A stretch of DNA of 15,971 bases, from assembly GCA_031286025.1 (NCBI GenBank), contig JAITVB010000001.1:1-15971 (forward strand), read 5' to 3'. The translations under genes and the position numbers were made by a program. The notes under the pieces are model-generated. The model saw only the letters and a program-made list of their open reading frames with translations. It was not told where the DNA came from and ran no database searches. This document shows, in pieces, positions 9,872 through 15,971 of this stretch (position 1 is the stretch's first letter; each line of letters starts with the position of its first letter). Origin of the DNA: Rikenellaceae bacterium. GTDB lineage: Bacteria > Bacteroidota > Bacteroidia > Bacteroidales > Rikenellaceae.

Positions 9872-11533
9872 ATGAAAAACGAGAATAAAATGAAACAAAC
9901 ACGATATTCGGTCGCCAAACGCCTGATGATGGTTTGTGCGGTCGCGGGCTTTCTGTTGGCCTGTTCGGACGACGACAATCCGGGGAATGTCGTGCCGCCC
10001 CGGCTCTTTAAACCACCTTTCCTGACGGATAGCGTCTATTCCAGGAATAATACTCTGAGCATAGGTTGGTATCCGATCGACGGCGCCCAGAAATACATCA
10101 TAGAACGCGGTTCAATGGACTTCTCGAACATCGAGGAGACCATCGAAACGACCGACCTCGTCGTGAAATTCGCGAATCTTCCCTATGACACCGAGTATGG
10201 TGTGCGGTTGAAAGCGATCAGTTCGGCCAACGGCGAAGATTCCCGTTGGGCGGTCGTTCCGAACGGGATGAAGACCGAAGCGTTGCCGTATGTGAACCGG
10301 TTCAACACTCCGTCGTCGCTCAGCGCCACGACCGTGGAAGTAAGTTGGAACGCTTACAGTATCGACGTAACGCGTCTGGTGCTCTACCAGGGAGCGAATA
10401 CGACCCCCGCGAAAACCATATCGGATGCCGCTACGTTGAACAGTCGGGAATACGAGTTCGTCGATCTGACACCGGAAACGGAATACCGTGTCGTACTGGA
10501 AACAGCCGACCAATACATTTCGGAGATCGGTTCGCTGACCTTTACGACCTATCCGGTCGGTGTGATCGTAGTCGGGATACCCGATGGCGAAGCGGCCGAT
10601 TACTATGAGAGCGGAACCACCCTGATCGACTTGGTAAGGTCATATCCCAACGGGTCGACGTTCCTGTTGCCGCAAGGTTATGTCTACAACATCGGCGGCG
10701 GCGTCCCGCTTAATTTCAGCGCAACCTTTATCGGCGGCGTGGGCGAGGATAAAGTGATATTCCAGGGGACTTTTAATTTCAACAAGGGATACGCCACTCC
10801 TCCTTCGTTGCGTCTGCACAACCTCATGCTGCCGGGCGGCGGTATGTTCATCTCCGGCGGTGAGGCCAATACGGTCACCGAACTGGTCGAGTTCAAGGAT
10901 TGCGTCCTGAGCGGATGGTCCTACGGGATCGTCTTCTGCCACTCCGACAATACGGTCGTCAACAACCTGGTGCTCGACAACACGATCGTGCAGAACCTGG
11001 CCCTGGGTTGGCCGCAATACGCGCACATCTTCAGCCAACAGTCGGCAGGCTCCACGGTGAATAATTTCACGATGATCAACAGCACGGGTGTCAATATGGT
11101 AGCCGGTGTGATCCGCGCTAGCGGAAACGGGACCGGAACGATCCGGATCGAGAACAGCACGTTCAATAATTTCGCCGGGAATCGTTGGTTTTTCATCGAC
11201 TTCGAGAACAATACTTTCACCGGATCCGTAATTATCAGGAACAACCTGTTCGGGAAGAAGTTCGACAACGGAACGAATAACAATTCGGGAGGTGTGCGCA
11301 TTGGCGGACAGGCGCTTGCGTCCACGCCGAATGTTTCGGGTAACTATGCGACGAGCGATTATGAAGCGATCGACTACCCGATTCCGGGTATGAACGTGCT
11401 CAACGCCTCTTCGACGGACGTATTTCTGGGACCGGATGCCAATCCGGCCGACCCCAATTCAGGTTTCTCGTTGGTGATCCAGAATGCTACGCTCAAACGG
11501 TATAAAGTGGGCGACCCCCGTTGGTACAGATAA
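9872..11533 (+). CDS. Surface lipoprotein with two FN3-like domains and a beta-helix (DUF4957/DUF5123 type), probable surface glycan-binding protein
   Basis: Third gene of the susCD-like operon, in the position of a surface glycan-binding protein. 553 residues. The lipobox FLLAC places lipidated cysteine at C31, followed by SDDDN, an acidic run like the lipoprotein export signal that sends Bacteroides lipoproteins to the outside face. FN3-like sandwiches lie at about 55-125 (LSIGWYPIDGAQKYIIERG) and 139-228 (TTVEVSWNAYS, ETEYRVVLET). From about 232 the sequence shows repeated short strands and Asn ladders (FKDCVLSGWSYG, NLVLDNTIVQNLALG, RIENSTFNNFAGN) typical of a right-handed parallel beta-helix, ending in the family-like KVGDPRW. 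No obvious catalytic constellation is visible, so binding is more likely than cleavage, although inactive or cryptic lyase activity is not excluded. AAAAGAGG at 9856-9863 supports the 9872 start over the in-frame ATG at 9890. In established examples this architecture accompanies pectin-type loci. Confidence 0.85.
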   Translation: MKNENKMKQTRYSVAKRLMMVCAVAGFLLACSDDDNPGNVVPPRLFKPPFLTDSVYSRNNTLSIGWYPIDGAQKYIIERGSMDFSNIEETIETTDLVVKFANLPYDTEYGVRLKAISSANGEDSRWAVVPNGMKTEALPYVNRFNTPSSLSATTVEVSWNAYSIDVTRLVLYQGANTTPAKTISDAATLNSREYEFVDLTPETEYRVVLETADQYISEIGSLTFTTYPVGVIVVGIPDGEAADYYESGTTLIDLVRSYPNGSTFLLPQGYVYNIGGGVPLNFSATFIGGVGEDKVIFQGTFNFNKGYATPPSLRLHNLMLPGGGMFISGGEANTVTELVEFKDCVLSGWSYGIVFCHSDNTVVNNLVLDNTIVQNLALGWPQYAHIFSQQSAGSTVNNFTMINSTGVNMVAGVIRASGNGTGTIRIENSTFNNFAGNRWFFIDFENNTFTGSVIIRNNLFGKKFDNGTNNNSGGVRIGGQALASTPNVSGNYATSDYEAIDYPIPGMNVLNASSTDVFLGPDANPADPNSGFSLVIQNATLKRYKVGDPRWYR

Positions 11534-11540
11534 ATTTCTG

Positions 11541-11577
11541 TTCTGCCCGCCCGCCGAAAATCGGCGGGCGGACAGAA
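11541..11577 (+). terminator. GC-rich hairpin just after the lipoprotein gene
   Basis: A 17-bp stem (11541-11557 with 11561-11577) with a single C-A mismatch closes on an AAA loop, starting 8 nt after the stop codon of the third operon gene. It is followed by accaaaaaag instead of a T run, so it is not a textbook intrinsic terminator. It may act as a 3'-end stabiliser or as the first part of a multi-hairpin terminator. Confidence 0.55.
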
Positions 11578-11586
11578 TTCACCAAA

Positions 11587-11660
11587 AAAGAACCGGACGG
11601 GTTCGTAAAGTATCCCCGGACTTTTACCCACTGCGATCCCGCTTCCGGTTCTTTGTTTTT
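11587..11660 (+). terminator. Long-stem structured element with T-rich tail
   Basis: An outer stem pairs aaagaaccgga (11587-11597) with tccggttcttt (11644-11654), and gtttttatcg follows directly, giving a terminator-like U-rich tail. Inside it a second imperfect stem can form between ggg/gtaaagt (11599-11611) and acttttac/ccc (11620-11629) around a short loop. Both an intrinsic terminator and a small structured 3' RNA fit. No open reading frame of note occupies it. Confidence 0.5.
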
Positions 11661-11661
11661 A

Positions 11662-11823
11662 TCGTTGGACACCTGTTGCGTCACGTCCGCTTACTCTCCT
11701 GTTCGCAATCCATGGCTAGGCAAGTATATATGAAATAAAACTTTCCCTTCCGACCGGAAACAGGAAATCTTCGGTTTTTTCGTTCGCGTGTCTATTGAAA
11801 GATTCGCGAGGAAGTCTGTAAAA
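11662..11823. other. Noncoding remainder of the convergent junction
   Basis: This stretch between the structured element and the bidirectional terminator contains no credible gene. A weak 4-bp stem (accg/cggt) precedes a run of six T at about 11773-11780 and could be a minor terminator. Short direct copies of ttcgcg are seen near 11783 and 11803. Nothing else is supported. Confidence 0.4.
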
Positions 11824-11861
11824 AGAGAAAAGCCCGCGCCAATTGGCGCGGGCTTTTCTTT
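11824..11861. terminator. Bidirectional intrinsic terminator between convergent units
   Basis: A perfect 34-base palindrome (11826-11859, arms agaaaagcccgcgccaa and its complement) extended by further A-T/G-T pairing, with T-rich sequence leaving the stem on both strands (cttttcttt on plus; cttttctcttttt on minus). It sits 16 bp beyond the fucosidase stop and downstream of the susCD-like operon, so it can end both transcripts. Confidence 0.9.
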
Positions 11862-11876
11862 GCTGAAAGAACAGGG

Positions 11877-13496
11877 TTAATCGATTTTGAGTACAAACGA
11901 GATATCGTTCGGATGTCCGGCGGGCAATTCGGCCACGAGTCCTTCTTTCGTCCGTTTAAACGACAGGGGGTCGGCGCTGCCGAGCAGTTCCACCCGGGCA
12001 ATCTGCCCGCCGTAGAGTTCGCTGCCCTCGGCCAACGAACGGATCACAACCCGATTGTTTTCGGGCCACGCCATCACGTGGGCATAAAGGGTTTTCCCTT
12101 TTGTCACGAAACGGACATCCTCGGCGGTATAGCCCTTATGCCGTCCCTCGTTAAACCCTTGCCGGCTGATCGGGTTGGCCTGCCCGGCTACGGGGCCTTC
12201 ACCGAAAATCGTCCACGGACGGGTCTCGAAAACTCCTTCGCCGTTGACCGCCATCCAGGCGGCGATGCTTTCGAGGATAGCCTCCTCCTTGTCGTCTATC
12301 GTACCGTCGCCGCGCATCGGGACGCTTAGCAGCATGTTGCCGTTTTTGCTGACGATATCCACTAACATACGCACCACCGTCGCGGCCGACTTGTACCCGT
12401 CGTTGTCATACAACGACCGCATGTAGTGCCAGTTGCCGAGGCAGGTGCAGGTCTGCCACGGTTTTTCCTGGATCTGGTCGGGCACGCCTTTTTCTACGTC
12501 CCATACCAAGGCGTTCTTTTGTTCGTCGGTCAGGATTTTCCCGAAGACCACGGCTTGGTTTGTCCCGCCATTGGCAACAGTACTTTTATTATAAATATGG
12601 GCAATGGTGCGCAACCCCTGGTCGCTGACGGGCCAGAGCGGAGCGCCGGTGTCGTCGTAATAGACCAGATCGGGCTTATAGCGGTTGACCGCATCGGCCA
12701 CCCGATCGAAAAAATTCTGGCAATAGGCCTCGTTCGGGATCGAAACGCCCTCTTCCCAAGCCCAGTGGTTGTGTACGCCACGGGGTTCCCAACTGTCTTC
12801 GCTCAAGGCGTGGTTCTGCACGTAAAGTTCTTGGGGGTCATAGCCTTCCCACCACAGACCCTTGCCGTCGTCTTTGGTCAGGTGGCCGTCATAGGCGACA
12901 CCTGCCAACTGTCCTTCTTTGTCGTGTCTTTGGGTCACTTCATACCACGTCCAGGCATGGGCCGAGTGAAAACTCACCCCGAAACGCATCCCGTTGGCGC
13001 GCGCCACCCGTTCCCATTCGCCGACAATGTTGCACTTCGGGCCCATGTTGGTCGAATTCCAATGTTGGTAGGGGCTGTCCCACAGGTCAAAGTTGTCGTG
13101 GTGGTTGCCCATCTTGAAGAAATATTGCGCTCCGGCGCGTTTGTAAAGCGCCATTAGGCGCTCGGGATCCCAACGGTCGCCTTTCCACTCGTTGATCACG
13201 TCCTTGAAGCCGAACTCCGACGGGTGGCCGTAGTTCGCCACGTGCCATCCGTAGAACTTGTCATCGCCTTCCATATACATTTTGCGGGCATACCAGTCGC
13301 CCTGCTCAGGTTGGCACTGCGGGCCCCAGTGGGCCCAGATGCCGAATTTCACGTCGCGGAACCATTCTGGCGCCTGGCCGTATCGGGACAGCGATTCCCA
13401 CGTGCCTTCATATGGGCCCGGGGCCAACTTTTCGTGCCGTTCGCCGCACGAGACGGCCAACGAAGCGATAAACAACAATAAGGTCAGTTTTTTCAT
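11877..13496 (-). CDS. GH29-type alpha-L-fucosidase, lipoprotein
   Basis: Retaining exo-enzyme expected to release alpha-linked L-fucose from an oligosaccharide, in the periplasm or at the surface. The frame is open to 13568, but the internal ATG at 13496 gives a clean lipoprotein signal (MKKLTLLLFIASLAVSC, lipidated C17); the longer start would bury it and would lie upstream of the predicted promoter. 539 residues. GH29 marks: VKFGIWAHWGPQ with GDWYARKMY, then FKMGNHHDNFDLWDS (H132-H133-D134), GMRFGVSFHSAHAWTWYE, and KPDLVYYDDTG, where D281 is the likely nucleophile by position. A C-terminal beta-sandwich follows (TLYAHVMAWPENNRVVIRSL to the end). The usual WFDG around the nucleophile is replaced by YYDDT, and HHDGF by HHDNF, so it belongs to a divergent branch. 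The acid/base residue was not identified. Only one acidic residue lies near C17 (GERHE), so surface export is uncertain. Linkage specificity is unknown. Confidence 0.88.
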   Translation of the reverse strand: MKKLTLLLFIASLAVSCGERHEKLAPGPYEGTWESLSRYGQAPEWFRDVKFGIWAHWGPQCQPEQGDWYARKMYMEGDDKFYGWHVANYGHPSEFGFKDVINEWKGDRWDPERLMALYKRAGAQYFFKMGNHHDNFDLWDSPYQHWNSTNMGPKCNIVGEWERVARANGMRFGVSFHSAHAWTWYEVTQRHDKEGQLAGVAYDGHLTKDDGKGLWWEGYDPQELYVQNHALSEDSWEPRGVHNHWAWEEGVSIPNEAYCQNFFDRVADAVNRYKPDLVYYDDTGAPLWPVSDQGLRTIAHIYNKSTVANGGTNQAVVFGKILTDEQKNALVWDVEKGVPDQIQEKPWQTCTCLGNWHYMRSLYDNDGYKSAATVVRMLVDIVSKNGNMLLSVPMRGDGTIDDKEEAILESIAAWMAVNGEGVFETRPWTIFGEGPVAGQANPISRQGFNEGRHKGYTAEDVRFVTKGKTLYAHVMAWPENNRVVIRSLAEGSELYGGQIARVELLGSADPLSFKRTKEGLVAELPAGHPNDISFVLKID

Positions 13497-13524
13497 AATA
13501 AGGCGGGTCGGTTTGGTCGATAGC

Positions 13525-13532
13525 AAAGTTAA
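13525..13532 (-). promoter_or_regulatory. Candidate -7 promoter box for the fucosidase gene
   Basis: On the minus strand this reads TAACTTTG, an exact TAnnTTTG match, 28 bp before the preferred ATG, implying a 5' untranslated region of about 20 nt. No TTTG -33 element is seen at the usual spacing; ATTG at 13560-13557 is the nearest partial match but is too far (24 bp). A 9-bp inverted repeat lies immediately upstream. Confidence 0.55.
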
Positions 13533-13538
13533 TTGTAA

Positions 13539-13579
13539 AATATCGACTTTATCCGCAATGGCAAGCATAATCGATATTT
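13539..13579. promoter_or_regulatory. Inverted repeat upstream of the fucosidase promoter, candidate operator
   Basis: aaatatcga at 13539-13547 is mirrored exactly by tcgatattt at 13571-13579 with 23 bp between. The arm centres are 32 bp apart, about three helical turns, so both face the same side of the DNA. The repeat covers the -14 to -54 zone of the predicted minus-strand promoter, the usual place for an activator site. The protein that binds is not known; the HTCS of this locus is the natural candidate. Confidence 0.45.
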
Positions 13580-13612
13580 CACGCTAACTCTCCGATGAAC
13601 GCTTCTCCCTGC

Positions 13613-15349
13613 CTACGGCAACGTCCCGCTCTGGAGCTGCTTATAGACGATTTCCTGCACCAGGTTGTGAAAGTACACCTCGACGTTGGTGTAACGATCC
13701 AACGGATCGAGGCTTTTCTTCGCTCCGTCCGAGGCGTCGGTCGGGATGAGTCCGTACGCCTTTTCCCACACATCGGGGATACCGTCGCCGTCGCTGTCGG
13801 CCAAAGCCGGCCGGCTGTCGTACCTGGGCCATCCGCCCACAGTGGTCTGGGTGTCGATCAATCCGCCCGTGCTGCCGTTTCCGCCATTGGGATACGTGAT
13901 CATTCCCGTACGGGCTTCATTGGTTACCCGGACATCGACCTCATCGCGCCGAAAACTTGCCCCTCCATAGGCCAATACCTGCAGGAAGGCCGTTTCGGCC
14001 GTGTGGGTGGTCACCGGCGGGACAGGATAGGGAGCCGTCGACCGGAGTTCACTTTTATTCTTTGTGTCGATGTTCGGGTGGATAGCCGTCCAGTTGTCGT
14101 TGTTCGCCGTAAAATTTGGTGCGCCGCCTGCGGTGGTCATGTAGTTGCCCGCCACGTAGAAAGTGCCCCACACCCCGGCCGGCTGTTGGTTCTGCCCGCC
14201 ATCGGGCCAGGGTTGAAAGATGCGTGCGGCGTTTTTTGATCCCACCGTCGGGCGATAGTAGTTATTGATGAAGTTGTAGCGTCCGCCTTCGCCCGCATAG
14301 CCGCTGTTGGCTCCCCAGTTGAAGACCACGTTGTTGCGGAAATCGACCAGTTCGTCGGGATCCGACATGGTGTAGCGAGTACCGCACATCCGCGGGTTAC
14401 GGCTGTCGTGGTGGGCCAACAGGTTGTGATGGAACGTGGCGGTCTGCCCGCCCCAGATGCCGCCGTAGCCGTGGCTGCCCTTGCCGTGTACCGAGACGCG
14501 CAGGCTTTCCGAAAGGATGCACCACTGCATCGTGAAATCGGTGTTGTCGTAGAACGAGGCACATTCGTCGGTGCTCCAACTTATCGAGCAATGGTCGAGG
14601 ATAATATTGCGCCGGTTGCGGCCCCACACGGCGTCGTCTTCGGTCTGGCGCTCATCGCCCATCCGGAAGCGGACGAAACGGAGGATCACGTTGTCGGCTC
14701 CGACATAGACGGTGTAATTTTTCAGGCAGATGCCGTCGCCCGGGGCGGTTTGCCCGGCGATGGTCAGGTCGCCGTTGGCGATGTTGATCCGTGATTTCAG
14801 TTCGATAATGCCCGATACGTCGAACACGACAATCCGCGCGCCCGACTGTTCGATGGCCCAACGCAGCGACCCCTGTCCGCCGTCGTCGAGGTTGGTCACG
14901 CGGAGCACCTTGCCGCCGCGTCCGCCGGAGGTCAGACGTCCGCCGCCTTCGGCGCCCGGAAAGGCGAGGGCGGCGGCAAGGGGATCGTCGCCGATGCGCG
15001 GGTCGGGTTTCCCATATTGTGTGATGCTGAAGAATTCGGTCGGGTTGCCCGACGTCGAACGCACTGCAAAATCGACCTTGCGGGTGAGTGACGACGTGTT
15101 TTCCTGTAACGCGACGATCAGTTTTTTCTTGTCGCCTGCCGCCCGAGCCGAAATCCATCCGGGGGTACCCTGAAGCGTGGAATTGACCTCGAAAGGCAGC
15201 GCGAGTTCATATTCCATTGCGGCAAACGGCAACCCGAACTCCGTGCCCGTCAACGCTTCCGCCGCCGGAGTCTGCGGCCCGTCCGGAGCCGTCCGTCCGG
15301 AGCAGCATATCAGCAACACACAAAGGGCTAATACACAAAAGGGTTTCAT
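13613..15349 (-). CDS. PL1-family pectate lyase lipoprotein with BACON-like domain
   Basis: Cleaves alpha-1,4-galacturonan by calcium-dependent beta-elimination, producing unsaturated oligogalacturonides. 578 residues. The signal peptide ends at LLICC, with C15 or C16 lipidated, and there is no acidic export run. A BACON-like sandwich covers about 47-112 (PGWISARA to FSITQYG), then the PL1 beta-helix about 125-450: AFPGAEGGGRLTSGGRGGKV, SLRWAIEQSGARIVVFDVSGII, LDHCSISWSTDE (D252, D261 and E262 likely calcium ligands), and SRNPRMCGTRY (R317 and R320 are candidates for the catalytic arginine). A C-terminal DSDGDGIPDVWE at 518-529 resembles an EF-hand/thrombospondin-3 calcium loop and is common in Bacteroidota PL1 proteins. 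Stop TAG is 116 bp before the fucosidase start, so the two minus-strand genes may be separate transcripts, as each has its own box. Pectin lyase versus pectate lyase activity cannot be distinguished by eye. Confidence 0.9.
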   Translation of the reverse strand: MKPFCVLALCVLLICCSGRTAPDGPQTPAAEALTGTEFGLPFAAMEYELALPFEVNSTLQGTPGWISARAAGDKKKLIVALQENTSSLTRKVDFAVRSTSGNPTEFFSITQYGKPDPRIGDDPLAAALAFPGAEGGGRLTSGGRGGKVLRVTNLDDGGQGSLRWAIEQSGARIVVFDVSGIIELKSRINIANGDLTIAGQTAPGDGICLKNYTVYVGADNVILRFVRFRMGDERQTEDDAVWGRNRRNIILDHCSISWSTDECASFYDNTDFTMQWCILSESLRVSVHGKGSHGYGGIWGGQTATFHHNLLAHHDSRNPRMCGTRYTMSDPDELVDFRNNVVFNWGANSGYAGEGGRYNFINNYYRPTVGSKNAARIFQPWPDGGQNQQPAGVWGTFYVAGNYMTTAGGAPNFTANNDNWTAIHPNIDTKNKSELRSTAPYPVPPVTTHTAETAFLQVLAYGGASFRRDEVDVRVTNEARTGMITYPNGGNGSTGGLIDTQTTVGGWPRYDSRPALADSDGDGIPDVWEKAYGLIPTDASDGAKKSLDPLDRYTNVEVYFHNLVQEIVYKQLQSGTLP

Positions 15350-15383
15350 CAGGCGGGGACGTTTAAGAACGAGTGCAATATAA

Positions 15384-15391
15384 CAAAAATA
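15384..15391 (-). promoter_or_regulatory. Candidate -7 promoter box for the PL1 gene
   Basis: The minus strand reads TATTTTTG, a TAnnTTTG match, 34 bp before the PL1 ATG. No TTTG lies at the -33 distance. As in front of the fucosidase, GATATT (plus-strand aatatc, 15397-15402) lies a few bases upstream of the box, but the element is short and the surroundings are AT-rich. Confidence 0.4.
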
Positions 15392-15689
15392 GAGATAATA
15401 TCCCGATCATGTGTCAGGCTATCTTCAGAGTATGCGGTGCCCCTCCGGGAAACACGGCGAAATATGCTGGACGTCAATGATATGTATTTTTGTGTTGTTA
15501 CGAATAATTTTTGTTTATACCGACCTGTTTTGTAAGAAAAATTATTATTACGAGGTATTGTTGATTTGTTATGAGTAAAGAGGAGAGACGATTTGCTGTT
15601 GTTATTTTTATTTATACCTTTACAAGGTACAAATCGGGGTGGCTTGATGTGAAAACCTTGTATTGACGCGAAATCCACCTGATTTTTTG

Positions 15690-15788
15690 ATGAAACAATC
15701 ACTAAAGCAGACCGCCTGGTATAAAACTTTACTCCTGTGGTTTAGAGAAATGGACTTTCCCTCGGCAGGTTCTCCGGTTGCCTGTTGA
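15690..15788 (+). CDS. Possible 32-codon ORF, doubtful
   Basis: ATG at 15690 opens a frame MKQSLKQTAWYKTLLLWFRE... ending at TGA 15786-15788. The start is basic and is followed by a short hydrophobic stretch, but there is no convincing ribosome binding site, no known family and no downstream gene in the window. It is listed because its last codons overlap the first arm of the competing repeats at 15771-15811, as in a leader peptide. Chance occurrence is more likely. Confidence 0.12.
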   Translation: MKQSLKQTAWYKTLLLWFREMDFPSAGSPVAC

Positions 15789-15811
15789 GATCGTTTTCCG
15801 GTTACCGGAGA
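15771..15811 (+). repeat. Competing inverted/direct repeats
   Basis: tctccggt (15771-15778) pairs perfectly with accggaga (15804-15811). The same right arm also pairs with a nearer copy of ccggt (15798-15802) in tccggttaccgga. tccggtt is therefore directly repeated at 15773-15779 and 15797-15803, and the two copies compete for one partner. This is the geometry of alternative RNA hairpins, but no regulated gene follows within the window. Confidence 0.4.
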
Positions 15812-15948
15812 GGCGGCGGGCCAAACATAATATAAGTTATACGAGAAGACGCGCGGAGCACCTTTCTGTTAGATAGTCAGCGGATTAAAAAACAAGTGAT
15901 TTTCAGATATCCTGAAACGGGGAAGAAAAAGGAGGACGACAACGAAAG

Positions 15949-15971
15949 GCCCCTGTATTTTCAGCGGGGGC
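15949..15971. terminator. GC-rich hairpin at the window edge, partly cut
   Basis: gcccctg (15949-15955) pairs with the cag/ggggc segment at 15962-15971 around a tatttt loop; base 15948 (g) would extend the stem if the next base is c. On the minus strand the hairpin is followed by ctttcgttg, a short T-rich tail, so it may terminate a minus-strand gene entering from the right. The window ends inside the structure. Confidence 0.45.

Larger units (their letters stand above)
15350..15971. other. Noncoding right-hand region
   Basis: This 622-bp stretch upstream of the PL1 gene shows no convincing gene on either strand. The 117-codon minus-strand frame at 15349-15702 is rich in Asn, Lys and Ser, has no family motif and overlaps the PL1 promoter, so it was not accepted. 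The part up to about 15760 is clearly more AT-rich than the flanking genes, and the part after it is more GC-rich. It holds the PL1 promoter, a set of related repeats near 15771-15811, and half of a hairpin at the edge. No tRNA or insertion-sequence ends were recognised. Confidence 0.6.

Noticed and set aside
8367..9902. 511-codon minus-strand open frame opposite the susD-like gene
   Set aside because: Shadow of the SusD-like coding sequence; no domain, signal peptide or promoter supports it.
11748..11780. Weak hairpin followed by six T
   Set aside because: Only four contiguous base pairs support the stem; not strong enough to call a separate terminator.
12426..13157. 243-codon plus-strand frame inside the fucosidase gene
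   Set aside because: Antisense shadow of clear GH29 motifs on the other strand.
13497..13568. Longer fucosidase start at 13568
   Set aside because: It would add 24 residues before a clean lipoprotein signal peptide and place the start upstream of the predicted promoter box.
15485..15492. Plus-strand TATTTTTG promoter-like box
   Set aside because: It matches TAnnTTTG but lies in AT-rich DNA, has no -33 element and no gene follows on the plus strand in the window.
15349..15702. 117-codon minus-strand frame upstream of the PL1 gene
   Set aside because: Low-complexity Asn/Lys/Ser-rich product with no motif, overlapping the PL1 promoter in AT-rich DNA.

Overview
The window is a carbohydrate-utilisation locus (polysaccharide utilisation locus, PUL) from a member of the Bacteroidota, most likely a Bacteroidales gut-type organism. 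The evidence is a SusC/SusD pair, a hybrid two-component system (HTCS), lipoprotein signal peptides on the secreted proteins, and TAnnTTTG promoter boxes instead of a sigma70-type -10. The DNA looks moderately GC-rich, unlike the AT-richer Bacteroides thetaiotaomicron. A lineage such as Rikenellaceae or a relative is possible, but the genus cannot be fixed from what is visible.

Layout: (1) 2-4522, plus strand, an HTCS sensor/regulator whose true start lies left of the window. (2) 4700-11533, plus strand, a tight three-gene operon: a SusC-like TonB-dependent transporter, a SusD-like glycan-binding lipoprotein, and a surface lipoprotein with two FN3-like domains followed by a right-handed beta-helix (DUF4957/DUF5123 type). 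(3) 11534-11876, a terminator-rich convergent junction with three hairpins, the last a near-perfect bidirectional terminator. (4) 11877-13496, minus strand, a GH29-type alpha-L-fucosidase lipoprotein. (5) 13613-15349, minus strand, a PL1-type pectate lyase lipoprotein with a BACON-like domain and a C-terminal calcium-loop motif. (6) 15350-15971, an AT-rich stretch with no convincing gene, ending in half of a GC-rich hairpin.

Working model (inference): the lyase cuts a pectic backbone outside the cell or in the periplasm. The beta-helix lipoprotein and SusD capture fragments at the surface, and SusC imports them with TonB energy. The fucosidase removes fucose from a decorated pectin or an associated side chain. 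The HTCS senses a periplasmic oligosaccharide and activates the three promoters. No GH28, GH105/GH88 or arabinogalactan enzymes are in the window, so downstream processing must be encoded elsewhere.

The most notable unexplained signals are a 9-bp inverted repeat upstream of the fucosidase promoter box, a roughly 68-nt structured element behind the operon, an atypical nucleophile neighbourhood in the fucosidase, and a small set of competing repeats in the right-hand noncoding region. No wholly new system was identified; the core is a recognisable pectin-type PUL with an uncommon fucosidase pairing.
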